DNA from: CAYTGM01 sp964437365
Lineage (GTDB): Bacteria > Sumerlaeota > Sumerlaeia > SLMS01
Direction of reading: 5' to 3'
Length of the DNA: 64,000 nucleotides
Assembly: GCA_964437365.1 (NCBI GenBank)
Contig: CAYTGM010000003.1
Location: 205,371-269,370 of the forward strand
Positions 27,952 to 35,437 of the stretch are shown piece after piece; within the stretch, counting starts at the first letter, position 1; each line of letters begins with the position of its first letter. The notes beneath the pieces were generated by a model. That model was not told where the DNA came from, did not search any database, and saw nothing but the letters and a program-made list of their open reading frames with translations. The translations under genes and the position numbers were made by a program.

Positions 27952-28027
27952 GGGACGATGCCGGAGCGATGTCGGAGCGATCCAGGAGCGATGGGCATCG
28001 GACCGAGAACGCTCCAGGATCGCCGCG
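27952..28027 (+). repeat. 11-bp-period dispersed intergenic repeat, copy 1
   Basis: A 76-base element. It opens with GGGACGATGCC, followed by three GGAGCGAT boxes starting at 27963, 27974 and 27985, so four units are spaced exactly 11 bases apart. The second half carries degenerate units in the opposite sense (ATCGG, CGCTCC). It matches the copy at 45781-45856 in inverted orientation at 71 of 76 positions. Relative to the flanking genes it lies 111 bases past the stop of the LD-carboxypeptidase gene. Confidence 0.85.
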
Positions 28028-28058
28028 GCATCCAACTTAATCGCGTGAGAAGGACCGG

Positions 28059-28145
28059 ATGGAGCTGAGCTGCGCACTCGCCGAACTGGACCAGACAATT
28101 GACGCAGAGATTTCAGAGCTTCGACAGCAGTTTAAAAATCAATGA
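28059..28145 (+). CDS. Possible 28-residue ORF beside the repeat
   Basis: ATG 28059 has AGAAGGA 4 bases upstream and reads 28 codons to TGA at 28143-28145, overlapping the 3' end of the antisense LD-carboxypeptidase gene. The peptide is helical and acidic (ELDQTIDAEISELRQQ). The open frame extends upstream of the ATG, so it may be the tail of a lost gene. No family is recognised. Confidence 0.2.
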   Translation: MELSCALAELDQTIDAEISELRQQFKNQ

Positions 28146-29167
28146 ACGGGCGGTTCCAGTAGTTTCAATGTGGGAGGTGACGTGGAAAGCTCTGCCATGA
28201 TTCCAACGGGTAGGGTCGCGTTTTCCCTGATATGCCCCGTCGGGAAACGATAGATCACAGGATATTCTTTCTCGCCGAAGTATTGATGAAAAACTTCGAT
28301 CAGAGTAAATCCCCTGCCTGAGTCGTCATCGCACCCTGCCCAGACACCAAGGATAACCCCTGCTGGTTCTTCCAGCTTCCCAGCCAACTTGAGTGTAGAG
28401 AGCATTCGATCAATACGATAAGGATCTTCGCCCACGTCTTCGAGAAAGAGCAGGTTGTCCTTTGTTTGAATTTCGAAAGGGGTCCCCATGAGGGCGTTAA
28501 CAAGTGAAAGGTTGCCACCAACGAGACGACCTTTTGCGGTACCCGGCGCGATGGTCATCATGGGCGAGCTGATATGATCATCTGTATAGACCGGAAGGTT
28601 CTGTCTATTATCGCGCATTAAAGTCGACCAAAAGGATCTGGTAGCGAAGGGGCGCGCTTCCTCGTCACGAGAGAGGACATAACTTGTTGTCGGAGCATGA
28701 TAGGAGACGAGCCCTGTTTTTCTATAAATGGCCAGTTGCAGTCCGGTAATATCACTGAATCCGGTGAGGATCTTCGGGTGATTCCGGATATAGTCGTAGT
28801 CAAGGTCATCGATGATTCTTGTCGTTCCATAACCGCCGTGAAGTGAAAAGAGTGCATCGACTTCGGGGTCTTTCCAGGCCCTCATGATTTCCGCCGCCCT
28901 GAGTTCATCGTTTCCTGCAAGGTATCCGAAACTCTCCTCGATGTTCTTTGCTTTCCAAACTTTAAACCCCTGTTCAATCAGCCCGGCCTCGACGGTGGCG
29001 ATCTTGTCTTGATTGGAACTTCGCGCAGGGGTAACAAGGGCAATCGTATCTCCTGGTTCCAGGCCTTTGGGAACAATAACGTCGGCCCCGGTATTTCCTG
29101 GCAATATAGACAGTCCGACAAGCAGTCCAAGAAATAAGGCGGGAACAAGTTTCAAAGTTTTGATCAT
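28139..29167 (-). CDS. Periplasmic LD-carboxypeptidase (peptidase S66, LdcA-type)
   Basis: A 342-residue S66 family serine peptidase that removes the terminal D-alanine from peptidoglycan tetrapeptides (L,D bond). The family order is visible: GDTIALVTPARSS near the N-terminus, SLHGGYGTTRIIDDLD, the nucleophile Ser in LTGFSDITGLQ, the Glu of LFLEDVGEDPYRID and the His of FPTGHIRENATLPVG. An N-terminal signal peptide suggests a periplasmic enzyme, whereas E. coli LdcA is cytoplasmic. ATG 29167 is preferred to a GTG six codons earlier. It is divergent from a NamZ-type muramidase gene 126 bases away, so both probably serve peptidoglycan turnover. Confidence 0.9.
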   Translation of the reverse strand: MIKTLKLVPALFLGLLVGLSILPGNTGADVIVPKGLEPGDTIALVTPARSSNQDKIATVEAGLIEQGFKVWKAKNIEESFGYLAGNDELRAAEIMRAWKDPEVDALFSLHGGYGTTRIIDDLDYDYIRNHPKILTGFSDITGLQLAIYRKTGLVSYHAPTTSYVLSRDEEARPFATRSFWSTLMRDNRQNLPVYTDDHISSPMMTIAPGTAKGRLVGGNLSLVNALMGTPFEIQTKDNLLFLEDVGEDPYRIDRMLSTLKLAGKLEEPAGVILGVWAGCDDDSGRGFTLIEVFHQYFGEKEYPVIYRFPTGHIRENATLPVGIMAELSTSPPTLKLLEPPVH

Positions 29168-29293
29168 CAGGTTTGACCCTTTCACTCAATGATTTCTTTC
29201 CCATAGACTCTCTTTCCTAGACACGCAAGCCGAGAAAAGGTATCGCTTACCAAAGATGAGAGTCGTTCAAATTAACTTAAAGAGGTGAATTTC

Positions 29294-30559
29294 ATGCATC
29301 AGGAGAGTCGTTCTTCGCTGGTAACCATCATTTCAACCTGTTGTGCACTGGCATTTCTGCTTGTTTTGTCAGGTTGTTCTTCGATTCCAGCAACACCGGG
29401 ACTCATGAAGGAAAAGGGAGGTGTTTACCTGGGAGCTGATATTCTGGAGGAAAATGGATTCCAGGAACTTCGCGGAAAGAAGGTGGGACTGATTACGAAC
29501 CATACGGGGCTCACCCGAAATAATGTCAGCACCATCGATCTTCTCTATGAAGCACCAGATGTGGAGCTGGTAGCATTATTCGGCCCAGAGCACGGTTTAA
29601 GAGGCACTGCAGACGAAAAGGTTTCCGACGGCAGGGATGAGAAAACAGGACTGCCAATATACAGTCTGTACGGAGAGAATAGAAAGCCATCACCTGAAAT
29701 GCTTGAAGGAATCGATGTCCTTGTTTTCGACATTCAGGACATCGGTACGCGTTTCTATACATATATAGCAACGATGGCGATGGGAATGGAAGCATGTAAG
29801 GAGCAGGGCATTGAATTTGTCGTGCTTGACCGCCCCAATCCGATTAACGGAATCAACGTGGAGGGTGTTGTAGCTGAAGAGAATATTACCGGTGGCTTCA
29901 CGGCCATTTATCCGATTCCAACGCGACATGGCATGACTGTCGGAGAACTGAGTCTGCTTTTCAACGATCACTTCGATATCGGGTGTGATCTTACGGTTAT
30001 TCCCATGCGCGGATGGGAACGATGGATGTATTGGGATGAAACGGGAATTCTCTGGGAAAATCCGTCGCCCAATATGAAGACTCTGGCCGGGGCGATTCTC
30101 TACCCTGGACTTGGTGCAGCAGAAACGACATGGATTTCCTGTGGCAGAGGAACCGACCGGCCGTTTGAAATGTACGGTGCTCCCTACATGGATGGTGAGA
30201 AACTTGCCAAAGCAATGAATGAAAAAAATCTGCCTGGACTGCGCTTTGTCCCCTACACCTTTACACCCACAGCGAAATGGCACAAACATCAGGGAGAAAG
30301 ATGTGAAGGTATCTTCGTTGTGATCTATGATCGTGACAAACTTGACGTGATTCGCACAGGATTACACATGGTTCAAACGATGGAAGAGTTCTTTGCTCCT
30401 GATTACAAAGCTCTTGGCGGTTTCAAGACACTCTTTGGAAGCGATAAGATCTGGGCCATGTTGACAGAAGAAGGAAAGACGCCCGAAGAAGTGATTGAGT
30501 ATTTTCAGCCTTCACTTGATGAGTTTAAGGTGTTGAGAAAAGAGTACCTCCTTTATTAA
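29294..30559 (+). CDS. namZ: NamZ-type exo-beta-N-acetylmuramidase lipoprotein (DUF1343)
   Basis: A 421-residue lipoprotein: the signal ends LVLSGCSS, giving an acylated Cys. The mature protein has the full DUF1343 pattern: GKKVGLITNHTGLTRN, ALFGPEHGLRG, LPIYSLYGENRKPSPEML, VLVFDIQDIGTRFYTYI, VVLDRPNPING, IPTRHGMTVGELSLLFN and ENPSPNMKTLAGAILYPG. Characterised members remove the terminal MurNAc from the non-reducing end of peptidoglycan fragments. ATG 29294 is chosen because GAGGTG lies 6 bases upstream. It is divergent from the LD-carboxypeptidase, forming a cell-wall recycling locus in the envelope. Confidence 0.9.
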   Translation: MHQESRSSLVTIISTCCALAFLLVLSGCSSIPATPGLMKEKGGVYLGADILEENGFQELRGKKVGLITNHTGLTRNNVSTIDLLYEAPDVELVALFGPEHGLRGTADEKVSDGRDEKTGLPIYSLYGENRKPSPEMLEGIDVLVFDIQDIGTRFYTYIATMAMGMEACKEQGIEFVVLDRPNPINGINVEGVVAEENITGGFTAIYPIPTRHGMTVGELSLLFNDHFDIGCDLTVIPMRGWERWMYWDETGILWENPSPNMKTLAGAILYPGLGAAETTWISCGRGTDRPFEMYGAPYMDGEKLAKAMNEKNLPGLRFVPYTFTPTAKWHKHQGERCEGIFVVIYDRDKLDVIRTGLHMVQTMEEFFAPDYKALGGFKTLFGSDKIWAMLTEEGKTPEEVIEYFQPSLDEFKVLRKEYLLY

Positions 30560-30603
30560 CCAAAGGGTACTGGTAAACAATATAACCACAGGAGGATTCT
30601 CCG

Positions 30604-31212
30604 ATGGCGGAAGAACAGTCGAAGAAAGAAGCTGAAGAAGAGAAACCCGAGCTTGGACAGGCACTTTTTAAACTCGGTTTCTGGATTGTGGCAATCGTCG
30701 CTCTTGGTGCGGTTGCCTATATGGTATTCTTCGGGTCTGACCCAAGAAGGCAATTCTCCGACCCGGATGAGACTTTACGTGGCTATACATCCTTCGTTTC
30801 TCCCTATGTCGGAACGAATGCAGCCTTGCCTGACAATTCGACGGTTGAGGCCTGGCTCGAATTCTTTGATTCGGATTCTCGTGATTTCTTCAACGACAAT
30901 GCAAAGCACATTGCCCGATTGAACTATCTTTACGATCAAGAATCATACGATAAATTAGGTTCCACTGGTCTTCGGGGAGAGGCGATGAAATACGTGGTCG
31001 GAAACCCACCACTGAGTGGTATCATCAAAATAACCACCAGTCGAACAGCCGGCGATGGCGTGATTACAGTGGGCGTCTTACCTCGAGGTGGAAACGAGAC
31101 AACCATGCGCATCAAAGAGGCAGCAGGCCTCTATTATATAATGGATTTGGGAGGTCTGGAGCAATCTGTTCGTAACCAGATCTCCCGGTTTAATTCTGGA
31201 GAAAGTCAATAA
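30604..31212 (+). CDS. Single-pass membrane protein of unknown function, upstream of gpsA
   Basis: A 202-residue protein. It has an acidic/lysine-rich cytoplasmic tail (EEQSKKEAEEEKPE), one helix at residues ~25-43 and a soluble periplasmic domain of about 155 residues. The end of that domain (GDGVITVGVLPRGGNETTMRIKEAAG) looks like a small beta sheet. I recognise no family. The ATG has a perfect AGGAGG site, suggesting strong translation. It ends 6 bases before gpsA, so the two are co-transcribed. Confidence 0.75.
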   Translation: MAEEQSKKEAEEEKPELGQALFKLGFWIVAIVALGAVAYMVFFGSDPRRQFSDPDETLRGYTSFVSPYVGTNAALPDNSTVEAWLEFFDSDSRDFFNDNAKHIARLNYLYDQESYDKLGSTGLRGEAMKYVVGNPPLSGIIKITTSRTAGDGVITVGVLPRGGNETTMRIKEAAGLYYIMDLGGLEQSVRNQISRFNSGESQ

Positions 31213-31218
31213 TCCTGT

Positions 31219-32226
31219 ATGACTGAAATCGTAGATAATCCAGCTCGTATAGCCGTTCTTGGTGCAGGATCATGGGGCAGTACCATTGCCGCTATGCTGA
31301 GAAGCAATGGGCATGAAGTACGCCTCTGGTGCCACTCAAAGGCAGAAACAATCCGGCTTGGAGAGGAGGGACATCCCCCAGGGGTTCCAGAGCTCAAACT
31401 TCCTGATGTCATCCTCACAAATGATCTGGGCGAAGCGGTTGGTGAATGCGATGCCGCCGTCTTTGTTGTACCCGCTCAAGTAACACATCAAGTAGCCAGA
31501 TCACTGGCTGATCTGAAGATACCGGTTCCCATTTCTATCATTTGCAGCAAGGGGATTGATCTGAATTCACTCAAACCCCTGTCGGCGATCATTGAGGAAA
31601 ATCTACCAGGCTCACGCATTGGTGTGGTAAGTGGTCCCTGTATAGCACGTGAAGTGGCTCAAGGTATTCCTACCTCCGTGGTGACGGCGTGCGCCGATGA
31701 GGAAGTAGCCAGAAAGATTCAGCACTGGTTTGTTTCAGGTTCGTTCAGGACATACCGACAATCCGATGTCTTGGGAGTGGAGTATGCTGGAGCTTACAAG
31801 AACGTGATCGCCATAGCAGCCGGGATTGGGGATGGACTTGGGTTCGGGGCGAACTCCAAGAGTGCTCTGCTGACGAGGGGCCTTGCGGAGATGAGGCGCT
31901 TTGTTTCTGCTCTCGGGGGCGATGACCAAACGACTGCCGGCCTGGCTGGCCTTGGTGATCTTTGCGTAACCTGTTTCAGCCCCTTTTCGCGTAATCGTCG
32001 GTTTGGCGAGGCTCTAGGAAAAGGTATCTCGGTGGAGGAAGCCATCAGGGAAATCGGTGAAACGGTCGAGGGAGTGAAAACAGCTGAGGCCGTTGTGCAC
32101 CTGGCGGGCAAAGAAGGGCTTGATGTTCCTGTGGCAGACGCAGTTGTGAGAATTGTCGCTGGAGAGTGGGAGCCAATGCAGGCTGTCTCGAATCTGATGA
32201 ATCGGGACTTGAAGGAAGAGGACTGA
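31219..32226 (+). CDS. gpsA: Glycerol-3-phosphate dehydrogenase [NAD(P)+]
   Basis: A 335-residue enzyme that reduces dihydroxyacetone phosphate to sn-glycerol 3-phosphate for phospholipid synthesis. The Rossmann motif IAVLGAGSWGSTIAAML is at the N-terminus. VVSGPCIAREVAQGIPTSVV, the catalytic Lys in EYAGAYKNVIAIAAGI, and AGLGDLCVTCFSPFSRNRRFG are all characteristic of GpsA. The length is normal. It follows a small membrane-protein gene by 6 bases. Confidence 0.97.
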   Translation: MTEIVDNPARIAVLGAGSWGSTIAAMLRSNGHEVRLWCHSKAETIRLGEEGHPPGVPELKLPDVILTNDLGEAVGECDAAVFVVPAQVTHQVARSLADLKIPVPISIICSKGIDLNSLKPLSAIIEENLPGSRIGVVSGPCIAREVAQGIPTSVVTACADEEVARKIQHWFVSGSFRTYRQSDVLGVEYAGAYKNVIAIAAGIGDGLGFGANSKSALLTRGLAEMRRFVSALGGDDQTTAGLAGLGDLCVTCFSPFSRNRRFGEALGKGISVEEAIREIGETVEGVKTAEAVVHLAGKEGLDVPVADAVVRIVAGEWEPMQAVSNLMNRDLKEED

Positions 32227-32345
32227 GGTTTTCGATCAAATTCATCTTTATTTTCCTGAGCCGTTTGTTCGGTTGTGGAAAAACCATTGCCTCCGGAGGT
32301 AACGGTTTCAACACTTCCTAATCGGAAAAAGAAAGACGCGTTATC

Positions 32346-32795
32346 ATGGCTTCACAGACCCCTCATTTCGACGAATCAATCGCTATCGTTCGACCGGAAG
32401 AGCGTCCGTGGGGAGCTCTCATTCATGCTCTGGGTTGGATTCCTGTTTGGGGGTTTATCATCAATTCCTCAATCTGGCTGTACTTCAAGAACCGCAGCCG
32501 AGAACTGGTCTTCCACATTCAACAGGCGATCCAGTTTCAGATCTATGTATTAATTCCTCTGATTACGTGGATTCTCTGCTCCATTATGATTCGATTCATT
32601 GGAGCTTTGAGCCCTGGGCTTGGGGAAACTCTCCAGATGGTGAACACGTTTCTCTTTATTCTATGCACGACCATTGCGGGATGCATCGGGCTGGCAGGAG
32701 CCACCATGGTCTATCTCGGCAAAGGTTTCTTCTACCCTTTGATCGGTAGGCGTGTTCTTGAAGGTTCGATTAAGAAATACTCTCAGGAGATCTAA
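32346..32795 (+). CDS. DUF4870-like small membrane protein
   Basis: A 149-residue protein. A short soluble N-terminus (SQTPHFDESIAIVRPEERPW) is followed by three to four helices. The blocks ALIHALGWIPVWGFIINSSIW, RELVFHIQQAIQFQIYV and the closing GKGFFYPLIGRRVLEG agree with the DUF4870 pattern. The function of this family is unknown. The stop abuts the ATG of the next gene with no spacer, so translation is coupled. Confidence 0.75.
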   Translation: MASQTPHFDESIAIVRPEERPWGALIHALGWIPVWGFIINSSIWLYFKNRSRELVFHIQQAIQFQIYVLIPLITWILCSIMIRFIGALSPGLGETLQMVNTFLFILCTTIAGCIGLAGATMVYLGKGFFYPLIGRRVLEGSIKKYSQEI

Positions 32796-33815
32796 ATGGC
32801 GGGCACTGAAACATCCTTACAGAAAAAAGCGTCGGAAGCAATTCTTCAACGCATCCATCAGTATCTTGATGTCAGACATAACCAGGTCATCCGCATCAAC
32901 CCACGAATTGAACCAATCTGGAAGGATGTCGTCTGGCAGCAATTAACGACCCTGAAGACTTGTCTCACGGGCGAAAAAGCCTATGGTCCTGTACGCTATC
33001 ACGTTGCTGAATTATTGCTGTCTGATCACCGAGAGAAGATTCGTGATCTTTTTTCCTCGAAATCACAGAATTGCCTGCTTGGGGAAATCGTTGAAGAAAA
33101 AGAAACAGAAGGACATCGCACCAGTGGTTCCATGGAAATCCATGACATGCGCACTCACTTCAGGGCCATCGATAAATCACTGGAGACTGTTGTCACGTTG
33201 ATCCAGACGTATATCTGGTGGGATTTGGCAGATGCTGTTGACCATGCTCGGTTCGATAAGAAAATAGGCATATTGAGAGCCATCGAAGCGAACGGCCTGA
33301 CTGACGAAATAGCGGCCTATTATGGTCAGTTGATGGAGTCGGGTTCGAATCCCTCTCAAGAAGAAGTGATTAATTATGAGCTTCGAATGCTGGACTACTG
33401 CCTGAACAAGTTCTCTTCCCGTCGAAAAGAAACGCGAGGCTATCAAATTATCGTGGCCCGCGAGAAAGCTCCGAATGAGAATGAAGACAAGCTCATTGAA
33501 GCCATCGCCTCACAGTCATCGATTCTGAAACAGATCGAGCAGGGTGGAGAACTTGATGAAGGAATCAAGAAACAATTCGCTCAAGTGTTGGGCGTCCAGG
33601 AATCAGACGTCACCGCTGAGAAAGCAAAAGCTTTCCTGAACAAATCAATTCCTAAGAATAAAAAGAGTTTGAAGCTTGCCCTCACCTCTGGTGGATCTGG
33701 AGAACCGTACGACTACAAACTGAGGCAGGCAGAGGAAATGCAACGCCGCTTTGATGAAGTTCGTCAGGGCCGAGATATTATCGAGCCAGAACCAGACTCA
33801 CAAACCAACGCATAA
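32796..33815 (+). CDS. Predicted soluble helical protein, unknown family
   Basis: A 339-residue hydrophilic protein with no signal peptide or membrane helix. Predicted largely helical segments include SEAILQRIHQYLDVRH, FRAIDKSLETVVTLIQTYIWW and YELRMLDYCLNKF. The C-terminal third is charged (LRQAEEMQRRFDEVRQGRD). I recognise no catalytic motif. It begins directly at the stop of the DUF4870-like gene and is followed 51 bases later by a secreted binding-protein-like gene, so the three are probably one transcript. A cytoplasmic partner of the membrane neighbours is plausible but unproven. Confidence 0.65.
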   Translation: MAGTETSLQKKASEAILQRIHQYLDVRHNQVIRINPRIEPIWKDVVWQQLTTLKTCLTGEKAYGPVRYHVAELLLSDHREKIRDLFSSKSQNCLLGEIVEEKETEGHRTSGSMEIHDMRTHFRAIDKSLETVVTLIQTYIWWDLADAVDHARFDKKIGILRAIEANGLTDEIAAYYGQLMESGSNPSQEEVINYELRMLDYCLNKFSSRRKETRGYQIIVAREKAPNENEDKLIEAIASQSSILKQIEQGGELDEGIKKQFAQVLGVQESDVTAEKAKAFLNKSIPKNKKSLKLALTSGGSGEPYDYKLRQAEEMQRRFDEVRQGRDIIEPEPDSQTNA

Positions 33816-33866
33816 CAGATTCAGTCTATTACAACAGATCAAAAATCGAGGAGATCGAGACGTCGC

Positions 33867-34883
33867 ATGAGCGCAAAAAAGATTCTGGTAACACTTTTTT
33901 CTATATTACTACTCGGAGGAGTGTCTTACGCTCAAAGAAGTGAAACTATCTATAGCTACACGGGTTCTATTGATTTGGAAACGAGGCCTTCTATCAGCGC
34001 TGAGCCGAGAATGCCCGAAGCGACACTGGAGATAAGCACTGAAACCCGCTATAATGCTAAGGGGACCACAAGCTCATCGAAGAATGGTTTGATTTCTACA
34101 AGGAGAGACCAAGTCGAGTTCGCAGCATTTCTGCTCGGCATGCAGGATTCGTCGATCCGGATGGGCAAAACACCGCTCAATGTTGCTCCGATAACCGCCC
34201 GTACATTGCAGGAACAGGTAGACGTCCTGTCAAAAAGAGGAGTTGAGATCTTTCTTGTCGATGCTCCCGACCCGACAGAAATCACCCCGTTCATTAAAAG
34301 CTCAGAGTTTGTTCAACGTAAGTTTGCCCTGATCTCAAAGACCCTGCCCCGTGGAGTTAACCCGCCCGTTGTCGTGGACACACCGATCATGTATGGCGAA
34401 CGAGTTGGAGAAGCAGCTATCAGACTGGTTGGCAACAATGCAGTTCAAGTTGCATATGTTTTGGATGAAGTCAACGAAGACCTTTCCATCAGAGATCTCA
34501 AAGAAGGGATTCTACAAACCTTTGAGAAGCCTTTCAAGAACGTGGCGCCTGAAATCGAGCTGACAAAACTTGACTTAAACGCCTATACAGAGTCGCTCAC
34601 ACCACCCGAAGTTGTATGCATACTTTCGCCTGAAGATTCCAAAAAGTGGGCACTCAAGCTGAGAAGCATGTTTCCTGACGCAAGGCTGATTTGTGTGGGC
34701 GAATCTCCAGAAGTTATCAGCGCATATAATCAGGGCCTGATTGATATACGCGTGAGGCCTGACTATGATCGAATCTATTCCAACGCAATCCGTGAAGTAC
34801 ATATGAAGTCTCAGATGCCAATCATTCTGCAAAAAGCTGCGGATCGTCAGTATTGGGAAAAGAAAGAAAGCAAAGAGAATTAA
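33867..34883 (+). CDS. Secreted protein with periplasmic-binding-protein-like fold
   Basis: A 338-residue protein with a signal peptide (residues 1-22, ending SYAQ). After a ~60-residue spacer, the order of strands and helices recalls type I periplasmic binding proteins: residues ~105-140 (LQEQVDVLSKRGVEIFLVDAPDPTEITPF split by turns), ~185-225 (AAIRLVGNNAVQVAYVLDE then DLKEGILQTF) and ~265-290 (ARLICVGESPEVISAYNQG). The match is to the fold, not a named family. With no permease beside it, it could be a sensor or binding subunit. It has GGAG upstream and follows the helical-protein gene. Confidence 0.6.
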   Translation: MSAKKILVTLFSILLLGGVSYAQRSETIYSYTGSIDLETRPSISAEPRMPEATLEISTETRYNAKGTTSSSKNGLISTRRDQVEFAAFLLGMQDSSIRMGKTPLNVAPITARTLQEQVDVLSKRGVEIFLVDAPDPTEITPFIKSSEFVQRKFALISKTLPRGVNPPVVVDTPIMYGERVGEAAIRLVGNNAVQVAYVLDEVNEDLSIRDLKEGILQTFEKPFKNVAPEIELTKLDLNAYTESLTPPEVVCILSPEDSKKWALKLRSMFPDARLICVGESPEVISAYNQGLIDIRVRPDYDRIYSNAIREVHMKSQMPIILQKAADRQYWEKKESKEN

Positions 34884-34949
34884 GAGAGAACATCTCGTTT
34901 TAAACAGGAAGGAGATACAACACGGGAGATTTCTCTAAAGAATCTATCT

Positions 34950-35420
34950 ATGGTTTTTGTATTTTGTCTCCTCCTGGTCTTATGCGCAGCACTGCTTTGC
35001 CGGGAGATACTTACTCTGGGACAGGAAAAGCGGGCAGGGAAAGATGTCGATGCTCTATACAAGCGATTTCGACGTCGGGCGAAGGGGCTTCTTCTTCTCA
35101 TCTTCCTGTTCGCCCTCACAGCATATTATGATTACTTTGAAGCCAGCGAGTTCAGCGGAGCCCGCGAGATAGTTCTATATGTTGGATTAGTTATGATCGT
35201 GCTGATCTGGGTCCTGATTCTTGCATCAAGAGATTTGAAAGAAACGGCACATGAAGCACTCCGAAACAAGCAGGAATTGACACTCTCTTCATTGGCCGAT
35301 TTTGAGCGTGAGCTTCTGAAAGCACATGAACAAAAAGTTCGAAAAAACCCGGATCTTCAGCGCATAGCTCCCGGTGTTAAATCACCAAAAAAAAACCGTC
35401 GAAAAAAGAAAAGGAAGTAA
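34950..35420 (+). CDS. Small membrane protein with a basic C-terminal tail
   Basis: A 156-residue protein with three hydrophobic segments (residues ~1-18, ~45-62, ~75-93). A charged helix follows (ADFERELLKAHEQKVRKNP), then a strongly basic end (KSPKKNRRKKKRK). The tail could bind nucleic acid or acidic lipid on the cytoplasmic side. No family is recognised. The ribosome-binding site is weak and the true start may differ. It lies 66 bases after the binding-protein-like gene and converges with rlmD. Confidence 0.6.
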   Translation: MVFVFCLLLVLCAALLCREILTLGQEKRAGKDVDALYKRFRRRAKGLLLLIFLFALTAYYDYFEASEFSGAREIVLYVGLVMIVLIWVLILASRDLKETAHEALRNKQELTLSSLADFERELLKAHEQKVRKNPDLQRIAPGVKSPKKNRRKKKRK

Positions 35421-35437
35421 ACCGCATTAACGGGAAC

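Larger units (their letters stand above)
27515..28138. other. Intergenic region with dispersed repeat and gene remnants
   Basis: A 624-base gap between two minus-strand genes. It contains one copy of the 11-bp-period repeat (27952-28027), a short signal-peptide ORF (27587-27730), a 28-codon ORF with a ribosome-binding site (28059-28145) and a small CCCCC/GGGGG hairpin near 27877-27890. The mixture looks like a site of past insertion. Confidence 0.5.

Noticed and set aside
27952..28027. CRISPR array
   Set aside because: The 11-bp units with 3-base variable parts are far too short for CRISPR repeats and spacers, and there are no cas genes.
29690..30289. A 199-codon minus-strand open frame
   Set aside because: It is a shadow of the NamZ-type gene, which has clear family motifs and a ribosome-binding site on the plus strand.
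33340..33365. A tRNA-like T-arm sequence (GGGTTCGAATCCC) inside the 339-residue protein gene
   Set aside because: It lies in frame within a coding gene, and no acceptor, D-arm or anticodon stem can be formed around it.
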